Shown piece by piece: positions 54,626-64,000 of a stretch of 64,000 bases of DNA (position 1 is its first letter; each line of letters starts with the position of its first letter). The DNA is from Microcoleus sp. bin48.metabat.b7b8b9.023 (GTDB taxonomy: Bacteria; Cyanobacteriota; Cyanobacteriia; Cyanobacteriales; Microcoleaceae). The notes under the pieces are model-generated. The model had not been told where the DNA came from, did no database searches, and saw only the letters and a list, made by a program, of their open reading frames with translations. Where the stretch lies: NCBI RefSeq assembly GCF_013299185.1, contig NZ_JAAFKG010000025.1, positions 1 through 64,000 of the forward strand, in the 5' to 3' direction. The position numbers were made by a program, and so were the translations under genes.

Positions 54626-57600
54626 CTAAGCCTCACCGATTAAATCAACCACCGCATTTAACAGCGTATCGTCGTGAAAACTGCTTTTAGTTAAATAATA
54701 ATCCGCTCCCACTTCCAATCCTCTGATTCTATCTTGCTCGCGGTCTTTGTAAGAAACAATAATTACCGGAATCGACTTTAGCGCCGAATGATTTTTAATT
54801 TGACTTACCAGCTCGATCCCCGTCATGCGCGGCATATCAACATCGCTAATTACCAAATCAAACTGCCCGGTACGCAGAGCATTCCAACCATCCATACCAT
54901 TAACAGCTATTTCAACCTCATATCCTTGATTTTCTAAAAGTTTGCGCTCTACTTCTCGAACAGTAATTGAATCATCTACTACCAAAACGCGCTTGCGAGT
55001 TGTTGATTCAGCAGTTTGTTCGGTTTTACTAACTTTCTGTAACAGACTTTCAGCCAGCAGTTTATCAGTCGATCGCACCAAATCTTCAACATCGATAATC
55101 AGCACCGGCGCACCGTCTTCCATAAAAGCAGCCGCGCTGATATCCGCTACCTTACCCAAACGCGGATCTAAAGGCCTGACAACTAAATCGCGTTCGCCCA
55201 GAAACTTATCCACAGCTAAACCATAACTGCTAGAGCGATCGCTCACAATGATCACCGGCAACAAATCCAACTTCTCAGGTGGCGCAGGTAACTCCAACAC
55301 CTGATAAGCTGTCACCAAACCAATGTTTTGGTTGTCAAGAGTAAAATACTGTCGGTTTTCGGCGATCGCAATATCAGCAGACTCAACCATCACAATGCGA
55401 TCGATCCGAGTCAGCGGAAAAGCATAAGGTTCCCCCGAAATTTCCACCAACAGCGTCCGAATTACCGACAGAGTTAGCGGCAACTGCAAATGAAAACTCA
55501 TACCTTTTTCCGGCACAGATGTCGCCCGGAGAATGCCACCAACCTCCTGCACCATACTTTGCACAATATCCAAACCAACACCGCGGCCCGAAATTTCCGT
55601 CACTTGACTAGCAGTAGAAAAACCAGGCAAAAACAGAAAATCCATCAATTCTGGTTCAGTCAATTTCGCAGCCATTTCCGCACTTACCATACCTTTCGTG
55701 ACAATTTTTTGGCGGAGTTTTTCCGGTTCTATTCCTTTTCCATCATCCGAAACGGTAATTGATAGCATCCCGCCCCGATGTGCAGCTTCCAGTCGGATCG
55801 TACCTTCCGCCGATTTTCCCGCAGCCAAACGTGCGTCTGGGAGTTCAATACCGTGGTCAAGAGCGTTGCGTAAAATGTGCGTTAGCGGTGCTTCTAATTT
55901 TTCTAAAATATCTCTATCTACCTGAGTAGATTTGCCAACAACTTCAAATTTTACTTGCTTGCCCAACTGTCTCGCCAAATCTCTCAGCATTCGCCCAAAA
56001 GCTGAAACGCCGTCAGCAAACGGTCGCATATTGCTGGCAATAACTTCTCGGTACAAGCGATCGGACAAGTTGGCAGAACGGCGGGCAAACAGTTCTAGTT
56101 CGTTAAGGCGATCGGACAAAATATGGCGGCAATCATTAGCTTTTTTGCGAGCACTGCTGAGATAATCTTCCGAGCGCTGATCCAGAACAGAATCGCTTAA
56201 AGATTCCTGCAATTTCTCCAACAAATTATAAAGTTGTCCTTGGTTTTTTCTAAGTTTTAATAATGAATCAGCAAACGGTTGCAGCCATTTTGCTTCGACT
56301 AAAGATTCGCCCGCCAAACCCATAATCCGGTTTAAATTTTCCGCATTTACTCGCACTACGCGATCGGCGGTTTTAGGCTTTTGAGCGTTTTCCCTGAGAT
56401 TTGAAGGTGCAGGTTTGGCGCTAACAATTTTAGTCGGTCGTTGCTCTACAGCTACTGCTGTAGAATTGGCAGCGGGGGAAATTCGATCGCTATTTTTTGT
56501 GCGTTGGGAAGCATTATCTTGAGGTTTTGGTTGTGGTGTCGGGGTTGTTTGGATACTCGTTACTTCGGCAGATTTTTGTGAAACAACTGCCGCAGTTGTT
56601 GCCGATTGTTTAGTTGTTAATAATTCAAAAATCTTACTTATATCTGCGACAATATTATCTATTCCTGCCTCTTGTTCTGCCAGCCAAGATTCGATTTCCA
56701 GTGCCGGAATTTCCTGCATATTTACCAGAATATTTACTCCAGCGAGCAGGGTGTCAATTTGACTGGGATTTAAGCTAGATTTGTGCTTCTGAAGTGCCAC
56801 AAATGTATCTTCTATCGCCTTCGCAAGTTTAACAACTTCATGGAACTGAACTATTCTGCCAGCACCTTTTATTAAATGAGCGGATTTAACAAGGGAGTCT
56901 AAGTCTAAATATTCATTGGGGTCATTTTTGAGCGAGAGTAAAGTTTGGTTTAATAGTATTGATTGTGCTTCTACTTCTGTGGCAAATAAAGCTAACATCG
57001 ATAAATCAGTTTTAAGCAGCCGAGTTTCTGGACTTTCAACCTGTGGCAAATCGGGCAATATTTCATGAGGAATATCAGAATTGAATTGTACGTGATCTGT
57101 TATTTCTGCGGTAAAATCAACAGGTAATTGCGGCTCCCATTCCGGCAGAATTTCTGTTTCAACAATGGTCTCTTGTTCTATTGTTTCTGCTTCATCTGGG
57201 CTGCCCAAATCTAATTGTTCGTTATTGATAATTGCTAAGATGGCAGTTTCTAAGGTTTCAATTTGCGATCGATTAACCGGGAACCAATTTTCGATCTCGG
57301 TTTCCGGAATCTGGCTGATTTGGGCCAAAAGGTCGATCGCCCGCAGCATCACATCAATCTTATCAGGTGAGTCTAGGGCGATCGAGCCAGCCTGCGCCGC
57401 CACAAAGCAATCCTCCATCATGTGAGCGATTCGCACCGCAGCATCTAGTCCCACAATCCGCGCCGCGCCCTTGAGCGAGTGGGCCGCCCGCATCAAAGAT
57501 TCCAGTTCAGCAGGAGAATTCGGGTTATTTTCCAATACCAAAATGTTCTCATTTAATACTGCTACTTGAGTGTCCGCCTCCATGCGAAATAAATCCATCA

Positions 57601-57631
57601 TGGAGAAATTGCTCATATCTTGGTTTGCCAT
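54626..57631 (-). CDS. cheA: Chemotaxis histidine kinase CheA with two Hpt domains and a receiver
   Basis: 1001 aa hybrid CheA. Two Hpt domains: H51 (AAHSLKGAARI) and H252 (SAHLIKGAGRI), in similar repeats joined by an acidic linker. Low-complexity Gln/Thr/Pro linker ~340-425. Then dimerisation helices (~425-530), HATPase (~560-715; N-box LRNALDHGIE 587-596, DDGKGIEP 629-636, GRGVGLDIV 682-690), a CheW-like SH3 domain (~720-860) and a C-terminal receiver (D930 in LVISDVDMPRMTG). It phosphorylates its own receiver and CheB in the array. Such CheY-fused CheA proteins run pilus-based phototaxis in cyanobacteria (Tax/Pil type, family knowledge). Confidence 0.95.
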   Translation of the reverse strand: MANQDMSNFSMMDLFRMEADTQVAVLNENILVLENNPNSPAELESLMRAAHSLKGAARIVGLDAAVRIAHMMEDCFVAAQAGSIALDSPDKIDVMLRAIDLLAQISQIPETEIENWFPVNRSQIETLETAILAIINNEQLDLGSPDEAETIEQETIVETEILPEWEPQLPVDFTAEITDHVQFNSDIPHEILPDLPQVESPETRLLKTDLSMLALFATEVEAQSILLNQTLLSLKNDPNEYLDLDSLVKSAHLIKGAGRIVQFHEVVKLAKAIEDTFVALQKHKSSLNPSQIDTLLAGVNILVNMQEIPALEIESWLAEQEAGIDNIVADISKIFELLTTKQSATTAAVVSQKSAEVTSIQTTPTPQPKPQDNASQRTKNSDRISPAANSTAVAVEQRPTKIVSAKPAPSNLRENAQKPKTADRVVRVNAENLNRIMGLAGESLVEAKWLQPFADSLLKLRKNQGQLYNLLEKLQESLSDSVLDQRSEDYLSSARKKANDCRHILSDRLNELELFARRSANLSDRLYREVIASNMRPFADGVSAFGRMLRDLARQLGKQVKFEVVGKSTQVDRDILEKLEAPLTHILRNALDHGIELPDARLAAGKSAEGTIRLEAAHRGGMLSITVSDDGKGIEPEKLRQKIVTKGMVSAEMAAKLTEPELMDFLFLPGFSTASQVTEISGRGVGLDIVQSMVQEVGGILRATSVPEKGMSFHLQLPLTLSVIRTLLVEISGEPYAFPLTRIDRIVMVESADIAIAENRQYFTLDNQNIGLVTAYQVLELPAPPEKLDLLPVIIVSDRSSSYGLAVDKFLGERDLVVRPLDPRLGKVADISAAAFMEDGAPVLIIDVEDLVRSTDKLLAESLLQKVSKTEQTAESTTRKRVLVVDDSITVREVERKLLENQGYEVEIAVNGMDGWNALRTGQFDLVISDVDMPRMTGIELVSQIKNHSALKSIPVIIVSYKDREQDRIRGLEVGADYYLTKSSFHDDTLLNAVVDLIGEA

Positions 57632-58055
57632 TTTTTATTAATCCTTAATAAGTGATATGAATTCCGGTTGCACCGTCAGGTGATTGTTAACTGTTGACTG
57701 TTAACTGTTGACTGTTGACTGTTGACTGTTGACTGTGGGACTCTTAATCGGAAAAATGATGGTGATTGGCTCTTCACTGTTGACTCGATTTATAATTTTG
57801 ATGCTACCAGATTTGATATAAGACGGAAGTTCGGCAACAGATTGTGTAAATGATTTAACGGATGAATGTTGAAGGAAGATAGAAACAAGCTTTTCTGCTC
57901 GTTCTCCAAGCTGATAAACGCAGATAAACGATAATTAATCTTTTTTATACTGCAAGCAGTTATTTTTTTTTACAATGCCCAATGCCCAATCCCTCCGCTA
58001 CGCTCCGCCCAATCCCTCCGCTACGCTCCGCCCTGTTTGGCCAATGCCCAATTTA
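57632..58055. repeat. cheA-cheW spacer with heptamer arrays
   Basis: (TTGACTG/TTAACTG)n at 57687-57737 and (GCCCAAT)n at 57974-58055 with two inserts of CCCTCCGCTACGCTCCGCC, the same inserted word as near 42.98 kb. Plain A/T-rich sequence between. No gene. Confidence 0.8.
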
Positions 58056-58724
58056 TCAGATAATCTTCTTATTCAACGTATAAAACAGCAAATCATCATC
58101 CAGATAACAAACACTTTGCCCCTGCCAACTGATAATCCCTTTAGTATAAGTTTCTGGCACTTTAGAAACAGTAGATGGAACATTTCTGATTTGTTCCGGG
58201 AGAATGCGGTGAATGCCGTAAATTTCATCCACCCCAAACACCCAGCGGCTGCCTTCTCTCTCAATAACTACCATCCTTTCGTAAACAACAGGACTAATAT
58301 TTTGTCGGCTAGCATCTGCTGCTTCCAATCCCAAAAGTGCTTTTAGCGAAATGCACAACTGGATTTCGCCGCGAATATTCACCAAGCCAATAAGTATATT
58401 ATTGCTGCGGTGTGGCAAAGTGTGGATAACAGAGATCTGCGTCACTTCCTTAAACAGCGCCGCCGGTAAAGCCAACCATTCGCCGTTAAGCCTAAAAATA
58501 CCTACAGATATAGTACCCGCAGCCGTGACGGCGTTAGTTACTCCTTGACTCGATCGCAATAAATTAGTCCACTCTTCCAGATATCCAGTCGGTAATTGCT
58601 GTTCCAGCAAACTCCGGCCCGCGTCGGAATAGACGGGACAGTTGCGGCAGTGAATAAATGTTTTTAATTGAGGACAAGTCCGATCGCCCCCAACTCCGAT
58701 CCGATTCCAGCAATCATCAGTCAT
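58056..58724 (-). CDS. cheW: Chemotaxis coupling protein CheW
   Basis: 222 aa, longer than minimal CheW (~160). The N-terminal ~45 residues carry four cysteines (C5, C17, C26, C29; CRNCPVY), as in cyanobacterial CheW-like proteins with a Cys-rich start, possibly a metal or redox site (inference). The CheW domain (~70-215) has the folded-core pattern VGIFRLNGEWLALPA, NILIGLVNIRGEIQLCISLKALLG and RWVFGVDEIYGI. Links MCPs to CheA. The heptamers (GATTTTA)n lie directly upstream of the start. Confidence 0.9.
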   Translation of the reverse strand: MTDDCWNRIGVGGDRTCPQLKTFIHCRNCPVYSDAGRSLLEQQLPTGYLEEWTNLLRSSQGVTNAVTAAGTISVGIFRLNGEWLALPAALFKEVTQISVIHTLPHRSNNILIGLVNIRGEIQLCISLKALLGLEAADASRQNISPVVYERMVVIEREGSRWVFGVDEIYGIHRILPEQIRNVPSTVSKVPETYTKGIISWQGQSVCYLDDDLLFYTLNKKII

Positions 58725-58982
58725 TCGATTTTAGATTTTAGATTTTAGATTTTAGATTTTAGATTTTAGTTTGTAGGGTGTGCACCACGCACCAGTTGAT
58801 TTAACTAACCGTAGGGTGGCCAGCGGGGGGAAATGCTTAGTTTTGCGATCGCATTCAGGCTTCGACCGCACCCTACAATAACTATTGTACAAAAAAATAG
58901 ATTTTAGACTGAGCCTTGCTACACCTGTTATTCTTCTAAAAAACCGACTCGGGCCGCCGACTCCCTCTTTACTTTAAAAAGG
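58725..58982. repeat. cheW leader with (GATTTTA)n heptamers
   Basis: Six GATTTTA units (58727-58769) immediately precede cheW. The rest includes a GTAGGGTG/CACCCTAC dyad (about 58813-58874). No gene. Confidence 0.75.
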
Positions 58983-60575
58983 CTACTTTAAAAACGCTAG
59001 CATTTCGTGGCGTAAACCGAGTGTAGCATCATTAACTTGCCCGATCGCCCCATTGATATCCCGGAGCGCCGACGCAGTTTGCGAAGAAGCCTCACTCAAC
59101 TGCACCATCGCCTCGCTAATTTGCACAGCACCCTGAGACTGTGCATCCATCCCCTCATTCACCTCTTCAAAACGCGGAGTCAAAGCTTCCACCCGCTGGA
59201 TAATCGATTCCAACTGCAAACTAATAGTTTGCACATCTTCCACCCCGCGGCGCACCTCATTAGTAAACTTATCCATTTCCATCACACCAACACCCACCGC
59301 AGACTGCATTTCTTTAACCATATTTTCAATATCCAAAGTAGCCACCGCCGTTTGATCTGCCAGTCGGCGAATTTCCCTAGCCACCACCGCAAAACCCAAC
59401 CCATACTCTCCCGCTTTTTCCGCTTCAATAGCCGCGTTGAGCGAAAGCAAATTAGTTTGATCTGCCACCTTCGTAATCGTCGTGATAATACTGTTAATAT
59501 TATTAGCTTTTTCGCTAATAACTCCCAATTTACCCGAGATCGCACTGGTAGAATCTGCTAATTTATTCATCGTGGATTCCATGCGACCAATTTCTTGTTT
59601 ACCGCCGCCGGCAGATTGAGCAGCTTGGTGGGACATCTCCGAAACTTCATCCATTGTCCTCGCCAGTTGCATAGCAGTAGCAGCAATTTCTTTAGCCGTG
59701 GCTACTACTTCATTAGTCGAAGCCACTTGTTGATTCATCGTCGCTTCCAATTCCTTGCCAGAAGCAGCAATTTGGTTCGTAGAGCCGCTAATTCTGAGAC
59801 CCGACAGATCTATTTGATTTTCCAGAGTTTGGGATACCGCGCTCGTGAGAAACAGTCCAAACAGTCCAGCCGTTAGCGGCCCGAGAATCATGCCAAAAAT
59901 CACCCAAAATGTGGTTTGATTAATATCGTTTTTAGACTGATCTTTAGCTAGTTGTCCCGTTGTTTCATTGATTTTGAGGTCTTCCAAGATTAAGTTAGTA
60001 GCTGCTTGAAACGAGGATCGATTCGCTTTGGCGCGATCGCTCAATTGATTGTAAAACGCCCCAGCCCTTCTAGCAGCCTCGATATCGGGCGACTTAGTAT
60101 TCCCTTGACCAATCAGTTCGATCTGCCTTTTAAATGGGTTGAGAATTCCCAAACTCTCAAATCTTTTATTTAAATCTAAAAAAGCTTCGTGATTTTTCTT
60201 CCAGATATCCCATTTAACCTGCAAGTCTTTGTATACCTTATCTTCCTCCGCACTTCTGGATGTGGTTTCATACTCTTTGAAACCCTCATTAATCTGCTCC
60301 CAAGCCTTCTGAATTCTCGTCAACTCAGTTCTCCTTTCCTCTGGGCTGAGTTCCAGATCCAGTAAGGCTCGTTCCGACGACTCTATTTGCGTTTGTCCTT
60401 CATTAATTTTCCACAATCCACTAACGCTCGGCAGGCTATTATTAGCTAGCGTATCAATATGTCTACCTAGCCGAGAAGTGCCGCTCCAACCAATACAAGC
60501 CACAGCTAAAACAATCACAGCTAGAAAAACAAATGCAGCATTCAGGCGCTTTTTGAAACTGATATTTTTAAACAT
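58983..60575 (-). CDS. Methyl-accepting chemotaxis protein without HAMP
   Basis: 530 aa. N-terminal helix ~12-30, a four-helix-bundle-type periplasmic sensor ([23 protein letters not shown] and [15 protein letters not shown]), a second membrane helix (~222-245) and a signalling domain with hairpin tip [26 protein letters not shown]. Directly after TM2 the chain passes to the coiled coil ([17 protein letters not shown]) with no HAMP domain; the third MCP keeps a ~55-residue HAMP-plus-helix insert at this point. Its ATG lies inside the last codons of the upstream MCP (8-bp overlap), so they are translationally coupled. Confidence 0.92.
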   Translation of the reverse strand: MFKNISFKKRLNAAFVFLAVIVLAVACIGWSGTSRLGRHIDTLANNSLPSVSGLWKINEGQTQIESSERALLDLELSPEERRTELTRIQKAWEQINEGFKEYETTSRSAEEDKVYKDLQVKWDIWKKNHEAFLDLNKRFESLGILNPFKRQIELIGQGNTKSPDIEAARRAGAFYNQLSDRAKANRSSFQAATNLILEDLKINETTGQLAKDQSKNDINQTTFWVIFGMILGPLTAGLFGLFLTSAVSQTLENQIDLSGLRISGSTNQIAASGKELEATMNQQVASTNEVVATAKEIAATAMQLARTMDEVSEMSHQAAQSAGGGKQEIGRMESTMNKLADSTSAISGKLGVISEKANNINSIITTITKVADQTNLLSLNAAIEAEKAGEYGLGFAVVAREIRRLADQTAVATLDIENMVKEMQSAVGVGVMEMDKFTNEVRRGVEDVQTISLQLESIIQRVEALTPRFEEVNEGMDAQSQGAVQISEAMVQLSEASSQTASALRDINGAIGQVNDATLGLRHEMLAFLK

Positions 60576-62202
60576 TTTCTACATCCTTATTGCTTACTTT
60601 AAACCGAGAAATTTCTTGACGCAAACCTTGAGATGCTTCATTTAATTGAGAGATAGCACCGTTAATTTCGCGCAATGCGCCCGCCGTTTGCGACGACGAT
60701 TGACTCAGATATACCATCACCTCGCTAATTTGCTGAGCGCCTTCCGATTGAGCCTCCATACTCTGATTTACCACTGAAAAACGCGGAGTGATAGCCTGCA
60801 CCTGCTCGATAATTTCAGTCAGTTGCCAGCTCACACTTTCCACATCCTCAACGCTATCATTTACTTCTTCAGTAAACTTGTTCATTTCCGTCACCCCAGT
60901 AGAAACTGCTGCCTGCATTTCTTTAACCATTTTTTCAATATCTAAAGTAGCAACAGCAGTTTGATCGGCTAAACGCCGAATTTCTCTAGCAACTACAGCA
61001 AAACCCATACCATATTTTCCAGCTTTTTCTGCTTCTATGGCAGCATTCAAAGAAAGTAAATTAGTTTGGTCAGCTACCTTGGTTATTGTAATAATAATTC
61101 GACTAATATTATTAGCTTTTTCGCTGATGTTGCTAAGTTGGCTAGAAATAGAAGTTGTGGCGGTTGATAATTCCCGCATGGTATTTTCCATGTGGCTTAA
61201 GTTCCGCTGACCGCCCTCTGCTGCTATTGTGGTAGTTTGGAAGGTAGAAGTAATTCCCTGCATTGCTTGCTTCAGTTGTCGAGAAGTAGCCGCTATCTCT
61301 TTTGTAGTAGCTTCCACCTCTCTAATCGAAGCTGCTTGTTTGGCGATTACTTCCTCCAAGTCCTTGCCAGAGGCGGCAATTTCATGAGAGGAAGCAGTTA
61401 CTTGAAGGCCAGAATTTTGTACTTGCCCGATCAAGGAATTGAGGCTTTGAGTCATGCTTTGGAATCCGGCGAGTAGTTTGCCAACTTCTCCCTGATAATT
61501 TGCTGAAATATTGGCAGTTAAATTACCAGCAGATACTTCTTCTGCAACTTTTACTGCTATTCCCAAGGATTGCGCGATATTCCGGATAATTACCCAAGAA
61601 ATTAACACCCCAACTCCCACAATAATCAAAGTGCTCGCCCCAGCAAAGTAAGTTGAAAAAATCTCAGATTCCTGGGCGAATTTCTTTCTTTCATCCAAGA
61701 ATCGATTTTCTGTTTCCTTTATTTCTGTAATTTTCCCCCTTAGCTTCGCCATAATTTCTAGTCCTGTTCCAGCACTTACTATTTGTTTTACCTGCTGTTC
61801 TCGACCAGATTTGCGGAGTTGAATAGTTTTTTCTAAATAATCGATTCTTTCTCTAATCAGGATTTGCAATTGACCGAGTTTTTCTTGTTGTGTCGGATTT
61901 TTCATCTTCTCTTTCAACTCTGCTAGTTGCACGTTAATGCTTGCATTTGCTTCATTGTATGGCTCTAAAAAATTCTCTTTTCCCGTGTACAGATAGCCGC
62001 GCTGACCAGTCTCAGCTTCCAGCAAAAGCATATCTAACTGTGCCAATTCTTGCAAAATTTTATGGCTCGAAGTAACGTTATCTAAAGATTTAACTAAGGT
62101 ATTTTTAGTGTGTTGTGCTACAAGATTCCCTATAAGTATTAAGGTAAATATTGTGCCAAATCCCCTCCACAAAATTTGTTGAATAGTTGAATTTTTCTGC
62201 AC
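60568..62202 (-). CDS. Methyl-accepting chemotaxis protein with CHASE3-like sensor
   Basis: 544 aa. N-terminal helix ~10-27, a periplasmic region that begins like CHASE3 ([25 protein letters not shown]), second helix ~187-207, HAMP (~210-260, with [20 protein letters not shown]) and a signalling domain with the same tip as its neighbours. The sensor differs from those on either side, so the tandem MCPs probably detect different cues. Its stop overlaps the next MCP start. Confidence 0.92.
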   Translation of the reverse strand: MQKNSTIQQILWRGFGTIFTLILIGNLVAQHTKNTLVKSLDNVTSSHKILQELAQLDMLLLEAETGQRGYLYTGKENFLEPYNEANASINVQLAELKEKMKNPTQQEKLGQLQILIRERIDYLEKTIQLRKSGREQQVKQIVSAGTGLEIMAKLRGKITEIKETENRFLDERKKFAQESEIFSTYFAGASTLIIVGVGVLISWVIIRNIAQSLGIAVKVAEEVSAGNLTANISANYQGEVGKLLAGFQSMTQSLNSLIGQVQNSGLQVTASSHEIAASGKDLEEVIAKQAASIREVEATTKEIAATSRQLKQAMQGITSTFQTTTIAAEGGQRNLSHMENTMRELSTATTSISSQLSNISEKANNISRIIITITKVADQTNLLSLNAAIEAEKAGKYGMGFAVVAREIRRLADQTAVATLDIEKMVKEMQAAVSTGVTEMNKFTEEVNDSVEDVESVSWQLTEIIEQVQAITPRFSVVNQSMEAQSEGAQQISEVMVYLSQSSSQTAGALREINGAISQLNEASQGLRQEISRFKVSNKDVENV

Positions 62203-62294
62203 TTAATTTACCTCTTTTTTGTCTGCTACAAATAATGAATAAAATTTGATATTTTAGAGTTTAGATACTGACGAATATTGGGTGTGAGTAACTA

Positions 62295-64000
62295 TCAATT
62301 GACTTTGAATCGCGAAATTTCGTGGCGCATCCCGTGGGCTGCTTCGTTCAAAAGGCCGATCGCACTATTGATTTCCCGCAAAGCATCAGCAGTTTGCAGG
62401 GAAGTTTCGGCCAACTGCGCCATAGTTTCGCTAATTTGCTGAGCTCCTTCCGATTGAGCTTCCATGCCTCGATTTACCGAATCGAAGCGGGGAGTGAGAG
62501 ATTGTACTTGCTGAATAATTTCGGCTAATTGCACGCCGATGTTGCGAATATCTTCCATCCCCTTGCTGACTTCATGGGAGAATTTATCCATTTCCATCAC
62601 CCCAGTAGAAACGGCTGACTGCATCTCTTTAACCATATTTTCAATATCTAATGTGGCCACGGCTGTTTGGTCGGCTAGGCGGCGAATTTCGCGGGCGACG
62701 ACGGCAAAACCCATGCCGTATTCTCCGGCTTTTTCGGCTTCGATCGCTGCATTTAAGGAAAGTAAATTAGTTTGATCTGCTACTTTGGTGATCGTGGTAA
62801 CAATGCTGTTGATATTGTTGGCTTTTTCGCTAATGATTCCGAGTTTGTTAGAGATAGAAATGGTAGCATTTCCCAACACTTTCATGGTATTTTCCATGCG
62901 AACTAACTCTTTTTGACCTGTGCTAGCTTCGCGGGCGGTTGACTCTGCCATGTGGGAAACTTCATCCATCGTTTTTACGAGTTTACCGCTGGTGGCTGCG
63001 ATTTCTTTGGCAGTAGCTACAACTTCGTTGGTGGATGCTGCTTGTTCGTTGACTGTGGCTTCTAATTGTTTGCCAGAAGCGGCTATTTGGGTGGCTGATG
63101 AGGTGATTTGTATGCCCGATGTTTGCACTTGTTTGATTAATGCGGCCAAACCCCGATTCATGCTGCGGAAGGAGTTCTCCAATTTGCTAATTTCGTCTTT
63201 GCTGTCGCTGACATGAACTTCTGCTGTTAAATCGCCGATCGACATTTTCTCTGCTACATCCACCACTCCGGCAATTTTAGCCCCTAACGGTTTGGCGATC
63301 GTATTGCTAAAGTAGAGTCCAAACAGTACGGCCGTTAAAGGGCCCAGCAGCGTGCCTAAAATCACCCAGAACCTAGTTTGACTGATATCTTCGGTGGCAG
63401 CTTTGGCTGAGTCTGCTGCTAATTGGCGATCGTAGTTCAGGAGTTCCAGCATTCCCTCTGTCGCAGCTTGAAATGTAGTTACTTTCTCATTCAAAGCTTT
63501 GTCGTTCATTCTGTTAAGCACCTCAACTGCTGATGCAGCAGTTGCTAGTTCAGGTGATTTAGTTTTACCCTGTTTGAGCAAATCAATTTGGATTTGGCGG
63601 GGGTTGACAATACCCACTCTTTCATATTCTTTATTGAGTTCTTGGAATTCTTTGTGAGCCTCAGTCCACTTTTGCCACAGCGGTTTAAATTGTTGATAAA
63701 GCTTGTCTTCTTCCTCGTTGCGCGGAAGTTTATCGTAATCTTGAAAGCCTTGATTTATTTGAATCCAAGCATTATTTATTCTCGCAATCTCTCGGCGTCT
63801 TTGGTCAGGATTGATTGCTTCGTTGAGCAGCATCCGATCGGAAGACTGCACCTGTGTTTGTCCTTCGTTGATTTTCCACAAAGCGACGGTGCTGGGATAA
63901 GCATCGTTGGCGATCGACTTCAGGTGTCCGGATAGCCGAAAATTGCCGCTGGCGCCGACTAAAGCTACAACAAGCACGATCGCCCCCATGAACACAAACG
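62295..64000 (-). CDS. Methyl-accepting chemotaxis protein, start beyond window
   Basis: At least 566 aa visible; by alignment with the 58983 paralogue the start is ~15 residues beyond the right edge. Sensor ([23 protein letters not shown]) similar to the 58983 MCP; TM2 ~212-232; HAMP present (GVVDVAEKMSIGDLTAEVHV); signalling tip [26 protein letters not shown]. First gene of the three visible tandem MCPs on this strand; more che genes may lie upstream. Confidence 0.92.
   Translation of the reverse strand, partial: FVFMGAIVLVVALVGASGNFRLSGHLKSIANDAYPSTVALWKINEGQTQVQSSDRMLLNEAINPDQRRREIARINNAWIQINQGFQDYDKLPRNEEEDKLYQQFKPLWQKWTEAHKEFQELNKEYERVGIVNPRQIQIDLLKQGKTKSPELATAASAVEVLNRMNDKALNEKVTTFQAATEGMLELLNYDRQLAADSAKAATEDISQTRFWVILGTLLGPLTAVLFGLYFSNTIAKPLGAKIAGVVDVAEKMSIGDLTAEVHVSDSKDEISKLENSFRSMNRGLAALIKQVQTSGIQITSSATQIAASGKQLEATVNEQAASTNEVVATAKEIAATSGKLVKTMDEVSHMAESTAREASTGQKELVRMENTMKVLGNATISISNKLGIISEKANNINSIVTTITKVADQTNLLSLNAAIEAEKAGEYGMGFAVVAREIRRLADQTAVATLDIENMVKEMQSAVSTGVMEMDKFSHEVSKGMEDIRNIGVQLAEIIQQVQSLTPRFDSVNRGMEAQSEGAQQISETMAQLAETSLQTADALREINSAIGLLNEAAHGMRHEISRFKVN

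Noticed and set aside
59037-59561. Plus-strand His/Ser-rich frame within the MCP gene
   Set aside because: Complement of the conserved MCP signalling domain.

Overview
The window looks like chromosomal DNA of a filamentous, non-marine cyanobacterium of the Oscillatoriales type (Microcoleus, Oscillatoria or Phormidium relatives). The evidence is the very frequent HIP1 octamer GCGATCGC and its core CGATCG, the cyanobacterial lipid-A order purC-omp85-lpxC-fabZ-lpxA-lpxB, cyanobacterial protein families (multi-domain Ser/Thr kinase/histidine kinase, NIL-ferredoxin, Uma2, LapA-like, ArsA with an Hsp20-like tail), and many intergenic 7-bp tandem repeats of the kind called STRRs in cyanobacteria. 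No tRNA, rRNA or CRISPR array was seen.

Layout. 0.3-9.7 kb: a HAD phosphatase, then a giant kinase/ATPase/GAF/histidine kinase followed by a response regulator-cyclase (a likely cAMP signalling pair), then a membrane acyltransferase. 9.7-14.9 kb: accessory DNA with two MITE copies, an antitoxin-like chimera, Uma2, clpP, a palindrome array, a Pro/Val-rich protein, and an ORF-free structured-RNA candidate (about 13.88-14.21 kb) whose 5' hairpin resembles those at both ends of a TnpB element at 21.0-22.6 kb. 14.9-20 kb: an RNase II/R-family protein with an altered catalytic motif, ubiX, a LapA-like membrane protein and aroK. 20-31 kb: repeats, tnpB, a membrane protein, NIL-ferredoxin, a thioredoxin, an RND pump, a beta-propeller-like protein and ArsA. 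31-37 kb: GNAT, a possible glycosyltransferase, an alpha/beta hydrolase and an isolated DNA-phosphorothioation-associated methyltransferase carrying a duplicated module. 37-41.4 kb: a Rcp1-type regulator and a hybrid kinase. 41.9-49.9 kb: purC and the outer-membrane/lipid-A block. 50-51.2 kb: an orphan C5 DNA methyltransferase. 51.4-64 kb: an adenylyl-cyclase response regulator and a chemotaxis block read on the minus strand (three tandem MCPs, cheW, cheA with two Hpt domains, cheB); the first MCP runs off the right edge.

How the genes work together. The lipid-A genes make UDP-acyl-GlcN precursors and Omp85 builds the outer membrane. The che block should form one array whose CheA signals to its own receiver and to CheB; no cheR is in view. 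Two cyclases of different class III subtypes are each fused to a receiver, so phosphorelay and cAMP signalling are closely linked here.

The most unusual feature is how strongly repeats shape gene ends. Heptamer arrays and palindromic elements supply C-terminal residues and/or stop codons to several genes (ubiX, aroK, the C5 methyltransferase, the Dnd-type methyltransferase) and lie directly against others. The best candidates for undescribed biology are the orphan structured RNA with TnpB-like end hairpins, the duplicated-module methyltransferase, and the RNase-like protein lacking the usual catalytic acids. All functional calls are from reading the sequence; no database search was run.
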